From the NCBI GenBank assembly GCA_026129865.1, contig JAHCHG010000002.1, forward strand, positions 180,096 to 244,095: 64,000 nt of DNA. Reading direction: 5' to 3'. This document shows, piece after piece, positions 43,346 through 52,815 of the stretch. Numbering within the stretch: the first letter of the stretch is position 1; every line of letters starts with the position of its first letter. The position numbers and the translations under genes are program-made. The notes under the pieces are model-generated. The model did not search any database and had not been told where the DNA came from. It saw only the letters and a program-made list of their open reading frames with translations. Origin of the DNA: Pyrinomonadaceae bacterium. Its GTDB lineage: Bacteria; Acidobacteriota; Blastocatellia; Pyrinomonadales; Pyrinomonadaceae.

Positions 43346-45458
43346 TAGTCTATTACTTCAAATTGAACTACTTGCGTCGCGGCGGAATATTTCGCCTTAG
43401 CGTTTTGATCGGTTACGACGATCTGCAAAACATACTCGCCGGGAATCAGCTTTCCGCCGAGCGACAAAGCACCGACAGCATTGATCGCCGAAGAATTCGG
43501 TTGGTTCGAAACGTCGACCGGGGCAGGCACAGATTCATGGATCACCTTTCCGTCGCGAAAAACCTTTGTTGACAGCAAAAGTTTGACCGGCTGTCCGGAG
43601 ATCTGCTTTGCATTATATATCTCAAAACCATATCGCAGAACCGTATTCCTTTTAAATAGCCGGAGCGCGGTGTCCGCCATCGGATCGGTCGCCTGCTTTT
43701 CGCCCGTTTGCGCTTCCCTGTTCCATTGATCGATCGATAATCCTTCGAGGACGACGCCCGAAAGAATCAGTCTTTTCTTTGCCGTATTCGGAACTTCGAC
43801 GAATTGACTTGCAGATCCTAACTTTTCGGAATTATGATCCCGAATCGCAACGCGCATTTGATAAGCGCCCGGTTTTTTAACCGGAAAAGTGAAAAAATAT
43901 ACAAAGCGTTCGCTCAGAAATTTTTCAAAAACTTCATTATTAATATTGACCGTGTAAACCTTGGTCAATTCATCTGCAACCGAGCCGTTGTCGCCGAAAT
44001 TTACTGCGAGATGTCAAAAGCCGCACGTTTCCCCTGCGGCGTATCGACAAACTTAAGATCTTTCACATCGATGCTGACAAACGAACTGATCGAAGTGGTC
44101 TTTGCGGCGTCCGATTTGAAAAGTGTGTTAAGACTCAAATTAATATCGCTGACGGCGAAAGGAGACGAAAGCGCCGAAAGAAGTCGCTGAACGGCGGTTT
44201 GTGTCGTCGGGCGTCTGATAGCTTCATCGCTGATCCCGAAAAAACCGCTTCTATAACGAACATTCGCACCTGGTCGTCTTACCTTTACTTCCAGCTTGTT
44301 AAATCTGCGTTTCGCAGGGTCAAATGTTTCCGCATCAGGCTGATAACCGATCAAATAATAGCTTTGATCATCCAGAACCTTTCGGATACCGCCGCTCAGA
44401 TCGTTATTATTTAAGATCGGCAGCCCGCCGGTCTGTCGCGCCAGAAGCACCAACCCTTCCTGCGTATCGAATAATTTGTCGCTCCGCTGCGACATTACGG
44501 AATGCAGCTGCTGAGTCGACAAACCGGAGACATCGTCGGCAGCTGTCAAGCCGGTATAAACTAGCCCGCGCGCATCGAGCGTATAAATTACAACCGACGC
44601 GCGATTCGCCAGATCGACAAGCCGCCGAAGCGAATCGTTGACCCGGTTTACGTCGCGAAAACCGTTTGCCGACGTTGAAAAAAGACTGAATCCGTCCGAC
44701 AGAAGCATGACAGATTTTCTTCCCGGAAGTTCGCCCATTCCGCGGATCACGTAGTTGATTGCACCGAGCGTTCCGGTCGCAAAGATCGTTTCGCGAAATT
44801 GATTCAGTTCGGCAAGCTGATCGGTCGGCTGATCTTCGTCGCCGCCTTCCGTTTCGTTAGAATTTGGAAAACCGCTCTCGATAGGCGCGAATGCGCCGAT
44901 TCCGCCGGTGCCGCGCGGGTTCCATTTGATCTTTTCGATCGCCGCAAGCAAGATCCGCTTGTCCGAAGTGAACTGCTGAAGCGCGCCGATCCCTGCGCCG
45001 GTCCTAATGATCGCCACCAGATCGCCGTCCTGCATCTGTTGTTCGACAAATTTTTTCAGCGCACGTTTCACAAAATGAGTGCTTTCCCATGAAAGCGTCA
45101 GATCGTCGACAACCAGCGCCATCGTCCGTCGAACCTGTTCGGGTCTAATTTTTGACGGAAGCACTATTCCCGCCGAATTTTGATCGTTCTTGCCCGAAGC
45201 GGATTCAACGGTCGAAGACACAAAGGTAAAATTTGAAATTTCCTGGCGCTGCCCGTTTTCGAAGATCTCGATCTCTTCCGGCTTAAGGTCGGTAATTACT
45301 TTTCCATCTTTTCCGGTGACGGTAACATCGATCTGTATTAGGTTAGACGAGATCTTCACAACGTCGTCATCGGTTTCGACCGTCGGCGTCGGCTGTTGTG
45401 AGAAAACGTTGGAAAGAAAAATGATAATGAGCGGCAAAGTGAGTAAAAGCTTCTTCAT
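43345..45458 (-). pseudogene. VWFA-related acidobacterial protein, frameshifted
   Basis: One gene of the VWFA-related acidobacterial family is split into two frames. The upstream part (44,001-45,458) has a signal peptide (LLLTLPLIIIFLSNVFSQ) and an N-terminal beta-domain (VDVTVTGKDGKVITDLKPEEI as in relatives). It also has a VWA domain whose metal-site region is LVVDDLTLSWES. It stops at ...AFDISQ. The downstream part (43,345-43,968) begins ELTKVYTVNINNEVF in the other frame and carries the rest. Reading across with one added base gives FDIS-x-VNFGDNGSVADELTKV, which is the expected family sequence. Everything else is intact, so this is a single-base loss or a sequencing error. Confidence 0.85.
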
Positions 45459-45590
45459 CAAAGGTCTCCGAGAGTTGTAATAAATTCTTTGTTATCATAC
45501 ATCAGATGCTTTTTGGTTTCGAAATAATTTTCAGGTAATTTTTAGTTTTTTCTGCAGACCTGTTCAGGCTGCTTTTATTTTGTAATTCTT

Positions 45591-47924
45591 ATGCTTTTTT
45601 CCGCCGCAAATTTCAAAAGATCGATCTTTCTTTTTTCTGTAAGTCTTGTTCTTACAACCGCATTTACGCTCAGCTGCTCGGCATTTCCGGTTCAGCAATC
45701 CGAGGAAGAAGCGCTTAAATCGCTCAGACTCGCGACAAAGAACGGAAAACTTCCGCCCGAGGCATTGGTCATCGGCATTGAAAGCCGTTTTTCTAAAACG
45801 CGAACCGGCGCGCTGGCGAAACTTCTTCGCGCGCGCATTCATTTTGAGAACAAGAACTTCGGCGCAGCGGCGGCGATACTCGATAACGACGTTTTTCGCC
45901 GTCTGACGACGGTAGCCGATTACGCGCTGTGGCTTCGCGGAAAATCGCTGCAGGAAGCCGGGAAACCCGCGGAATCGGTCTCGGTATTTTCGGAGTTAAT
46001 CCGCGATTTCCCCAATTCACTTCGAACTCGTGAAGCGAAATTGCTACGTGCCTCGATCATTCTGGACTCGCAGCCCGAATCGATCAAAGAAGTTCCCGAG
46101 CAGTTAAAGGATTTGAACCAAAAGAACGACCCGGATTCGCTTTTGCTTACCGCTCAGGCATTCGGAAAGATCGGTGAGAATGAAAAAGCTGTTGAAACAT
46201 ATCGGAAGGTTTACTTTTTCGGTGCGGGAAGCAACGCCAGCATTCAAGCTGAAAATTCGCTGAAAACGCTCGGGCAAGACTTAAACCCGAGAACCGCCGA
46301 GGAAATAAAACTCCGTGCAGATAGGCTCGCAAAGACCGGAAAAGCGTCTGAGGCGGCGGAGGCATTTGTAGTGCTTCTCGCAAGATTTCCGGAAGAACGC
46401 TCGCCCGAGATCGATCTGAAACGTTTGAATAATTTTGCCAGCCTCGGTCGCCTTTCCGATGCGCGTTCGGCGTTTGACGGAATTCCGACGGGCGCAAAAG
46501 AAAAACCGGAAGCTTTTTATAAGCTTGCGCTTGCGTATGCGAACGGCAATCAGTGGGAAGCCGCGCGAACTCTCGTCAAACAAATGCAGGGAGTTTTTCC
46601 GACGAACGATCTTACGCCGAAAACGCTGGTCGATGTCGGCAATACCGCGCGCGAAAAACGAAATCGCGCCGAGGAGACCTATTATCTGAAAACCGCAGTA
46701 ATAATGTATCCGCGGTCGATAGATGTCGCCGGCGCGCAGTTCGGTCTGGCTTGGCTGGCACATGAAAGTGGAGATGTTCAAAACTCTTCGCAAATGCTCG
46801 TCGAACATCTCGCGCGATATGTCGACAAAGATAATTCGAACCGCGGACAAGCGGGATATTGGGCGGCGCGCGATTCCGAAAAAGCAGGAAAAATGGACGA
46901 CGCCTGCGCGCTTTACGACGCAATGCTTCACCGGTACGGCGCGAATTGGTACGGCTATCTGTCGTTGAACCGTTTGACCAACCTTCGCCGAATCGGAAAA
47001 TGTCAGGCTACGCCGAACTTTTCCGCAAATTCGCTCATTCCCAGGGCGGTTGAAAACTTAAAGGTCGTAACCGTCGCCCCGGAAACCGCAACGGAAAAAG
47101 AGCTTGCGCGCGCAGAAAATTCCGATGAATTAAGCACGATCGGACTGTTCGATTGGGCGATCGAAGAACTCGAAGCGGCAAAGAAAACCGCGAAAAATTC
47201 GCCGAAGATCAATCTTGCGCTCGCGCGTCATTACCGTTTGAAAAGCGACAACGTCCGCGCACTTCTCGCGCTAAAAGAAAGTTATCCCGATTATTACGCG
47301 ATGACGCCGGAAGAGATGGGTCAGGAAGAATGGGACATCTTTTATCCGCTGACGCATTGGAACGAGATCAAGCTCTGGGGCGAAAAACGAAATCTTGACC
47401 CCTACGAGATCGCGGGTTTTATTCGTCAGGAAACGATCTTCAATCCTACGGCGAAATCCAGCGCAAATGCTTACGGATTGATGCAGCTTCTTATACCGAC
47501 GGCGCGAACAATGGCGCGGAAATACAGCGATTATACCGGCACGATCGATTCGAACGCTCTTTTTGATCCGGCGCTCAATATCGAACTCGGAACTGCGTAT
47601 ATGCGCGAACAATATGATAAATATGGTCGAACGGAGTTCGTCGCCGTCGCATACAACGCCGGTCCGGGTCGTGTCGTGCAATGGCAGCGCAGTCTTCCGT
47701 TTGAAATGGACGAATTTGTTGAAGCTATTCCGTTTCGCGAAACAAAAGGCTATGTTCAGGGGATCATTAGAAATTCCGCACAGTATCGCAGACTTTACGA
47801 TCTGAACGGAGCCTTTAAATCGAATGTCGGATCAAGACCGATCCGCGCGGCGATCGATTCAATGCCGCGCGATCAGTTTGCGAAAGCGTTTCCGGACGTG
47901 CAGATCGACAGTTCCGGAGAATAA
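45591..47924 (+). CDS. Lytic transglycosylase with TPR repeats (Slt70-like)
   Basis: Periplasmic murein lyase that cleaves glycan strands to 1,6-anhydro-muropeptides. The 777-residue product has a signal sequence (about 1-32) and a long helical superhelix of TPR-like units (residues about 40-590). A C-terminal SLT domain follows: the catalytic glutamate is E614 (IRQETIFNPTAKS), with AYGLMQLLIPTA and VAYNAGPGRVVQW. Length is close to Slt70. It is divergent from the VWA gene and ends in a terminator. Confidence 0.92.
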   Translation: MLFSAANFKRSIFLFSVSLVLTTAFTLSCSAFPVQQSEEEALKSLRLATKNGKLPPEALVIGIESRFSKTRTGALAKLLRARIHFENKNFGAAAAILDNDVFRRLTTVADYALWLRGKSLQEAGKPAESVSVFSELIRDFPNSLRTREAKLLRASIILDSQPESIKEVPEQLKDLNQKNDPDSLLLTAQAFGKIGENEKAVETYRKVYFFGAGSNASIQAENSLKTLGQDLNPRTAEEIKLRADRLAKTGKASEAAEAFVVLLARFPEERSPEIDLKRLNNFASLGRLSDARSAFDGIPTGAKEKPEAFYKLALAYANGNQWEAARTLVKQMQGVFPTNDLTPKTLVDVGNTAREKRNRAEETYYLKTAVIMYPRSIDVAGAQFGLAWLAHESGDVQNSSQMLVEHLARYVDKDNSNRGQAGYWAARDSEKAGKMDDACALYDAMLHRYGANWYGYLSLNRLTNLRRIGKCQATPNFSANSLIPRAVENLKVVTVAPETATEKELARAENSDELSTIGLFDWAIEELEAAKKTAKNSPKINLALARHYRLKSDNVRALLALKESYPDYYAMTPEEMGQEEWDIFYPLTHWNEIKLWGEKRNLDPYEIAGFIRQETIFNPTAKSSANAYGLMQLLIPTARTMARKYSDYTGTIDSNALFDPALNIELGTAYMREQYDKYGRTEFVAVAYNAGPGRVVQWQRSLPFEMDEFVEAIPFRETKGYVQGIIRNSAQYRRLYDLNGAFKSNVGSRPIRAAIDSMPRDQFAKAFPDVQIDSSGE

Positions 47925-47947
47925 GATTTCTATATCGAACAACTAAT

Positions 47948-47983
47948 AAGCCCGGCGCCGGATCGATCGGCGACGGGCTTTTT
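47948..47983 (+). terminator. Terminator after the transglycosylase gene
   Basis: A 7-bp stem (aagcccg, 47,948-47,954, with cgggctt, 47,974-47,980) extended by an inner imperfect stem is followed by Ts. It lies 24 bases past the stop codon. Confidence 0.85.
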
Positions 47984-48128
47984 CGTGTTGTTCGTTGTGA
48001 AGTTATACATCCAAATGTACTAATTTCGTTCGATTCGGCTGAACTTCACCCGTTTTTATTGATCGAAACTACGGAACGCCTATTGCAATTATTTAAGCTC
48101 AAAGAAACAGGAGGAACAGCCAAAAATC

Positions 48129-48323
48129 ATGTCACAGGGAGACAAAGATAAATACACAGACAAGCAAAAGCGGAAAGCCGAACATATCGAAGAAAGCTAC
48201 AAAGACCAGGGCGTTTCTGAAAAGGAAGCGGAAAAACGCGCCTGGGCAACCGTAAATAAACAGGACGGCGGCGGGAAAAAACCGGGCGGTTCGGGAAGGA
48301 AAAACAGCAAAGACAAAGATTAA
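48129..48323 (+). CDS. Small charged protein (plasmid-stabilisation-like family)
   Basis: The 64-residue product is strongly charged. It begins MSQGDKDKYTDKQKRKAEHI and contains GVSEKEAEKRAWATVNKQD, then a Gly/Lys-rich tail. Small proteins with this layout are widely annotated as plasmid stabilisation proteins without experimental support. A ribosome site (ggaggaac) precedes the start. It lies 5 bases before the next gene, so the two form a small operon. Confidence 0.75.
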   Translation: MSQGDKDKYTDKQKRKAEHIEESYKDQGVSEKEAEKRAWATVNKQDGGGKKPGGSGRKNSKDKD

Positions 48324-48328
48324 AAAAT

Positions 48329-49483
48329 ATGAAAAACAACAGATTTATCAACAAGATCGCAGCGTTTAGTCCCACCGGTTCGCCGGTGCTTTCCGTTTAT
48401 TTGAACACCGAACCGAATCAAAACGGGCAATTCGATTTCGAAGCATTTGTAAAAAAACAGATCAGCGAGAACGAATCCAAATTTGAAGAAGGGTCGGAAG
48501 ATCGACGATCTTTTGACAGCGATGCTAAGAAGATCCGCGAATTTTTAAAGGAAGTAAAACCAAGTTCGAACGGCGTAGCAATTTTTGCTTCATCGGGCGC
48601 GGATCTGTTTGAAACCCGCCAGTATGCCGTGCCTTTCGAAGAAGATTATTTCTTTGTATTTGAAAAACCGCATCTTTTCCCGCTCGCGCGCCTGCTCGAC
48701 CAAAATCCGACCTATGCGATCGTGTCCGCGGACACGAATTCGGCGACCATTCACGTCTTAAAACGCGGACATGTTATCGAATCGGAAGAAGTGGAAAATT
48801 TCAAAACCAGCCGAACGGAACAGGGCGGATGGTCGCAAATGCGCTATCAGCGCCACATTGACAATTTTCATCAACAGCATGCAAAGGAAGTGATAAACGA
48901 GCTTGAAAAAATCGTCCGCGACGAAGATCTGAAACAGTTCGTCGTCGCCGGCGACGAAAAAGTGATCGTGCCGCTGTTAAAAGATGAAATGTCCGAATCG
49001 TTGGCGAAAAAGCTTGCCGGCACGCTTCGCTTAAATGTCGACACGCCGCAAAAAGAACTATTTGAAAAAGCGGAAAGCGTTATGAAACAGGCGGATACGC
49101 TTGCGGACAAGGAAAAGATCGATCACCTGAAAGAACAAAATTACGATGAAGGACTCGGCGTTACGGGCGTCGAAAAAACACTTGCCGCGCTCGCTTCCGG
49201 TTTGGTTCAGGAGCTTTATATGACCGCGGATTTTGACGAGATTCAATACCATCAGGACACGGTTACAAAGATCCTGAAAGCCTATTCACCCGGCGATGAA
49301 CTGAACATCCCCGATTCGCACCATCGCGGAATGATCGTCGATGAATTGATCCGCCGCGGAATCGAAACGGCTGAAGACGTCCGATTTATCGAAGATCCGT
49401 TTTTGCTTCAAGATTTTGGCGGTGTCGGCGCTCTGCTTCGTTTTAGAACTGAAACCGATATCGTAAGATCTGCGACGAGTTGA
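48329..49483 (+). CDS. eRF1-domain-like protein (bacterial baeRF / Vms1-like family)
   Basis: The 384-residue product resembles the bacterial and archaeal eRF1-like (baeRF) group related to the Vms1/ANKZF1 peptidyl-tRNA hydrolase. It starts with SPVLSVYLNTEPNQNG and holds the central motif EQGGWSQMRYQRHIDNF, where the Gln and Arg/His residues match the expected functional loop. It then has a ribosomal-protein-L7Ae-like C-terminal part (EELYMTADF-like ELYMTADFDEIQ). It lies directly downstream of the small charged gene. A role in releasing stalled peptidyl-tRNA is inferred from the family, not shown. Confidence 0.75.
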   Translation: MKNNRFINKIAAFSPTGSPVLSVYLNTEPNQNGQFDFEAFVKKQISENESKFEEGSEDRRSFDSDAKKIREFLKEVKPSSNGVAIFASSGADLFETRQYAVPFEEDYFFVFEKPHLFPLARLLDQNPTYAIVSADTNSATIHVLKRGHVIESEEVENFKTSRTEQGGWSQMRYQRHIDNFHQQHAKEVINELEKIVRDEDLKQFVVAGDEKVIVPLLKDEMSESLAKKLAGTLRLNVDTPQKELFEKAESVMKQADTLADKEKIDHLKEQNYDEGLGVTGVEKTLAALASGLVQELYMTADFDEIQYHQDTVTKILKAYSPGDELNIPDSHHRGMIVDELIRRGIETAEDVRFIEDPFLLQDFGGVGALLRFRTETDIVRSATS

Positions 49484-49504
49484 CCGATTCAAAAAACAAA
49501 TTTC

Positions 49505-49543
49505 AGCCCGAAACTCCAATCAACCGGGTTTCGGGCTTTTTTT
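49505..49543 (+). terminator. Terminator after the eRF1-like gene
   Basis: A perfect 10-bp stem (agcccgaaac, 49,505-49,514, with gtttcgggct, 49,528-49,537) is followed by a run of Ts. It lies 22 bases past the stop and is a clear intrinsic terminator. Confidence 0.93.
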
Positions 49544-49602
49544 GTTCGCGTTTGCCGAAAGCAAATTATGAATTTTCGTCAACTCCGCAGTAATATCGAA
49601 AA

Positions 49603-50481
49603 ATGAGATCGTTTTACGAATTTGTTAAGAAAAGCGCAGAAACTATCGATCGGGCGCGACAGATCGAACCCGGAAACTTCCCGTTTCCCCCTCGCCGCGA
49701 TCATCACCCGGACTCGCCGACGGTGCTGATTTTTTCGCCGCATCCGGACGACGAATGCATCAACGGCGGACTGGCTTTGCGCCTTTTGCGCGAATGGGAT
49801 TGCCGCGTAGTGAATATTCCCGTAACACTCGGCAGCGATGTCGCTCGACGCTCCGCGCGTTTCGAAGAACTCGAAAACGCATGCCGCTATCTCGGTTTTG
49901 AGATCGACCTGCAGTCTGCGGGCGGATTTGAAAATATTTCTCCGTCCGAGCATTCGAATAAAACGGCGAACTGGAAAAGCGCCGTCCGCCGTACCGTCGA
50001 ACTGATCGAACAATATGATCCGAAGATCGTTATGTTTCCGCATAAATTCGACCGGCATCCTACGCATTGCGGGACGAATCTGCTCGTTACGGAAGCGCTT
50101 CGAACGACAAAAAAAGATATCGATTGTTTTACCGTCGAAAACGAATTCTGGCAGGCGATGAATCGACCGAATTGTTTGATCGAATTGAGCGAAGAGATCG
50201 TAGGCGATTTGATCACCGCGCTTTCGTTCCATAAAGGGGAAATAGCGCGAAATCCTTATCACCTGACGCTCCCTTCGTGGATGATCGACAATGTTCGCCG
50301 CGGCAGCGAGGTCGTCGGCGATGCCGGATCGGAATCGCAAAACTTTAAATTCGGCATTTTAAACAGGCTTTCGCGGTGCTCGGAAGGCGAATTTAAATCG
50401 ATCATCCGCACAGGAACTTTCATTTCTATGGCTGACGACCTTTCCTTTCTTCTGGCAGACTTGAGAATTTACAACAGTTGA
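49603..50481 (+). CDS. PIG-L (LmbE) family deacetylase
   Basis: Zinc-dependent deacetylase family acting on N-acetylglucosamine-containing substrates. The 292-residue product has the signature FSPHPDDECINGG (metal-binding H and D residues; about 44-56) and the second metal motif FPHKFDRHPTHCG. An extra N-terminal 40 residues precede the domain. It converges on the SIS isomerase gene (33 bases between the stops), which may reflect a shared amino-sugar role. The exact substrate (GlcNAc-inositol, GlcNAc-malate, chitobiose or a polysaccharide) is not decidable. Confidence 0.88.
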   Translation: MRSFYEFVKKSAETIDRARQIEPGNFPFPPRRDHHPDSPTVLIFSPHPDDECINGGLALRLLREWDCRVVNIPVTLGSDVARRSARFEELENACRYLGFEIDLQSAGGFENISPSEHSNKTANWKSAVRRTVELIEQYDPKIVMFPHKFDRHPTHCGTNLLVTEALRTTKKDIDCFTVENEFWQAMNRPNCLIELSEEIVGDLITALSFHKGEIARNPYHLTLPSWMIDNVRRGSEVVGDAGSESQNFKFGILNRLSRCSEGEFKSIIRTGTFISMADDLSFLLADLRIYNS

Positions 50482-50513
50482 AATTTCAAGTTTACCCCTC
50501 CGAGCGCGCGCTT

Positions 50514-51548
50514 TTAGATCGTCTTTGTAACCTTTGAAAGCGAACGCGGCTCGTCCGGGTTCAACCCTTTTGCCTCGGACAAATAAGCCGCGAATAGCTG
50601 CGCCGGAACGATGAACGGGATCGGCGATAAGAATTCGTCAATTTCCGCCGGCATCATCAAACTTCTCGAACTAAGCTTTGCGATCTCCTTATCGTTCGTG
50701 ATCGAAAAACTGTCCGCATGGAGATCCTTCAACCGTTTCAAAAGGTCGATATTGCCGGTTTTAGTTACGCCTTGCGGGGCGAACATCAAAACCGGGAACC
50801 GCCGTTCGACCAGCGCGAGCGGTCCGTGAAAAAAATCCGCCGACGAAAATCTTTCAGCAACGACGTAACAGGTTTCCATCAATTTCAGGGCAAGTTCAAA
50901 TGAGTTTCCGTAATTCAAACCGCGTCCGACGACCACGCAGTTTTCCATGAAAGCGTAGCGTTCGGCGATATCTTTAACCTGCTCCTTTAATTTCAAAGCC
51001 TCGTTCGCAAAATGCGGGATCTTTTCAAGGTCGATCCGCTTCGACTTGTTAGCCAGTGCATTTGCAAGCAAATAGAGCTGAAGCATTTGTCCCGTATAAG
51101 TTTTCGTCGCCGCGACCGATTTTTCGCGTCCGGCATGGATTAGAAGTGTTTCATCGGCAACTTTGGTGATCGCAGATTTTGCATTGTTCGTAATTCCAAG
51201 CGTAAACGCTCCGTATTCTTTCGCCGCCTCGAGCGAGGAATTGATATCGGAACCTTCGCCCGATTGCGACACCCCGACGACAAGCGCGCGGCTTAAATTC
51301 ACCTTTGCTTTATAAAGTGTGTAAACCGACGGTGCGGCAAGCGAAACCGGAATTCCGCAGATGGTTTCGATCAAATATCTGCCGAATTGCGCCGCATTAT
51401 CGGAACTTCCGCGCGCAACCAGAACGACCAGATCGATGTCGCGGTTATGTAAGAATTTCCCGATCTTTCCAAGCTTTTCGGTTTCGGCTTTGATCGTTTT
51501 TTCAAGAACGACCGGCTGTTCCGCTATCTCTTTCAGCATTAATGACAT
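50514..51548 (-). CDS. SIS-domain sugar isomerase (GlmS-isomerase-like)
   Basis: The 344-residue product consists of two SIS domains, like the isomerase half of GlmS without the glutaminase half. It starts with MLKEIAEQPVVLEKTI. It has the phosphosugar-binding loops VARGSSDNAAQFGRY and VGVSQSGEGSDIN, then EKSVAATKTYTGQMLQ. The C-terminus ends with RSLSKVTKTI, similar to the GlmS ...KSVTVE tail in layout only. Likely substrates are glucosamine- or galactosamine-6-phosphate (AgaS-like deaminase/isomerase). It converges with a PIG-L deacetylase gene. Confidence 0.85.
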   Translation of the reverse strand: MSLMLKEIAEQPVVLEKTIKAETEKLGKIGKFLHNRDIDLVVLVARGSSDNAAQFGRYLIETICGIPVSLAAPSVYTLYKAKVNLSRALVVGVSQSGEGSDINSSLEAAKEYGAFTLGITNNAKSAITKVADETLLIHAGREKSVAATKTYTGQMLQLYLLANALANKSKRIDLEKIPHFANEALKLKEQVKDIAERYAFMENCVVVGRGLNYGNSFELALKLMETCYVVAERFSSADFFHGPLALVERRFPVLMFAPQGVTKTGNIDLLKRLKDLHADSFSITNDKEIAKLSSRSLMMPAEIDEFLSPIPFIVPAQLFAAYLSEAKGLNPDEPRSLSKVTKTI

Positions 51549-51661
51549 AATTTTTCATTTTTCGTAAAAGGTATGAATGAAAGATTATGCAAGCGGATGC
51601 TGCCGAAGCGCAAAGGCGAAACTGAAAGAAGTTCTTTAATACAAAACCAGCCGTTTTGCAC

Positions 51662-51952
51662 TTAGCTTCCCGCGAAGGGAGTGCCGAACAAGCCGACGGC
51701 GAGTTCGATCCAAACAAGTACGAGTAACGCCAGCACTCCGGCGCAGATCGCTATTCGGCTTGTCGTGGTCTTTACGGTGCGAAGAATAAATTCGCAAATG
51801 AGTCCGGTTCCAAAAAGCAGGATCCCCGCGACGACAAAATCAGCCAAACTCCAATTTACCTCGTTCGTAAACCGCATAGCGACAAGCGGAACCGACAAAA
51901 GCAGTGCCGCCGTGATCAATATTCCAATAAGTCTAATGTTCTGAAAAGCCAT
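51662..51952 (-). CDS. Small membrane protein, three helices, unknown
   Basis: The 96-residue product has three hydrophobic segments: LIGILITAALLLSVPLVAM, WSLADFVVAGILLFGTGLI and IAICAGVLALLVLVWIELAV. No family recognised. Conserved polar residues are few. It lies alone on the minus strand, upstream of the SIS gene with a 113-base gap. Confidence 0.7.
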   Translation of the reverse strand: MAFQNIRLIGILITAALLLSVPLVAMRFTNEVNWSLADFVVAGILLFGTGLICEFILRTVKTTTSRIAICAGVLALLVLVWIELAVGLFGTPFAGS

Positions 51953-52187
51953 ATTTGCTAATTCTCCAAAAATTGTTTTGCGAGACCTTTATTCGTTACC
52001 GCAGCGCCTTCCGGAAACCTGCGTTAGTTAATGCGGTTCGCTGCGGCGATTTAGAATTTAGCAAAGCCGTCCGACGGATGTCAAGTACTTTGTGTTATAA
52101 AGCTCTTTCCTGACTCCGATTTGAAAGGCTTTATCGGCGGGCACAAAAAAAAGGATCAGCCGGAGTTGACCCTATGAACTAAATTTT

Positions 52188-52263
<76 letters not shown>

Positions 52264-52269
52264 GAAATA

Positions 52270-52332
52270 GTCTGGTGAGTCTGGCGAGTCGGGCGAGTCT
52301 TGCGGGTCTCGCGAGTCTTGCGAGTCTTGCGG
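52270..52332. repeat. Nonamer tandem array beside tRNA-Ala
   Basis: Seven 9-base units of the type gtcttgcga (variants gtctggcga, gtcgggcga) run without gaps from 52,270 to 52,332. They start 7 bases upstream of the tRNA 5' end. A matching array of reversed orientation lies at 52,407-52,496. Confidence 0.85.
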
Positions 52333-52406
52333 ATCCGAACTAACTGATTTAACTAACAAGAAAACAAATTTAGGGAAAAATCACATAAGAATTTCGAAAT
52401 AAAATT

Positions 52407-52496
52407 ACTTCCCAGACTTCCCATACTTCCCAGACTCGCCAGACTCGCCAGACTCGCCAGACTCGCTAGACTCGCTAGACTAACCCGACTAACCCG
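52407..52496. repeat. Nonamer tandem array, reversed relative to the first
   Basis: Ten 9-base units (acttcccag, actcgccag, actcgctag, actaacccg) run from 52,407 to 52,496. Several units contain tcgccagac, the reverse complement of the unit in the array at 52,270-52,332, so the two arrays form a long inverted pair around a 74-base spacer. The array stops 6 bases before the stop codon of the next minus-strand gene. Confidence 0.85.
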
Positions 52497-52501
52497 ACTC
52501 A

Positions 52502-52756
52502 TTACTGAACCGTCGCCGGCAGCAGCGATCCCTTCGGGTCGTAGGCGTAAGCCTCGCCGTCTTCGATCTTTCCTAAAATTCCGTGAAAAACGATATCTTC
52601 CCCGTCTAAAACCACGACGACGTCGCCCGGGCTGTATCGCTTTTCGTCAATTGCGAACTTAACCATTGTGGCGTTGCCGTTTTCGTGATTGACGGTTTCG
52701 TACTTAAAATCCGCCGCGTTAAAACTCATTGTCTGACAAAAACTAACTTCCGACAT
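52502..52756 (-). CDS. Hypothetical 84-residue protein
   Basis: No family recognised. The start at 52,756 follows a plausible ribosome site (aggagataatttatg). The product looks like a small beta-barrel domain: YSPGDVVVVLDGEDIVFHGI and KIEDGEAYAYDPKGSLLP. It has neither signal peptide nor membrane segment. Its stop codon borders the nonamer array. Confidence 0.65.
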   Translation of the reverse strand: MSEVSFCQTMSFNAADFKYETVNHENGNATMVKFAIDEKRYSPGDVVVVLDGEDIVFHGILGKIEDGEAYAYDPKGSLLPATVQ

Positions 52757-52815
52757 AAATTATCTCCTATAAATACAGAGCAAGAATATAGCATCCGAAC
52801 CTTGCTCACAACCCG

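Noticed and set aside
49579..50340. Minus-strand open frame of 253 codons opposite the PIG-L gene
   Set aside because: It mirrors the deacetylase coding sequence and shows no recognisable domain; the plus-strand PHPDDE motif is decisive.
52270..52496. Possible CRISPR array
   Set aside because: The units are 9 bases with no spacers, and no cas gene is near; it is a tandem repeat.
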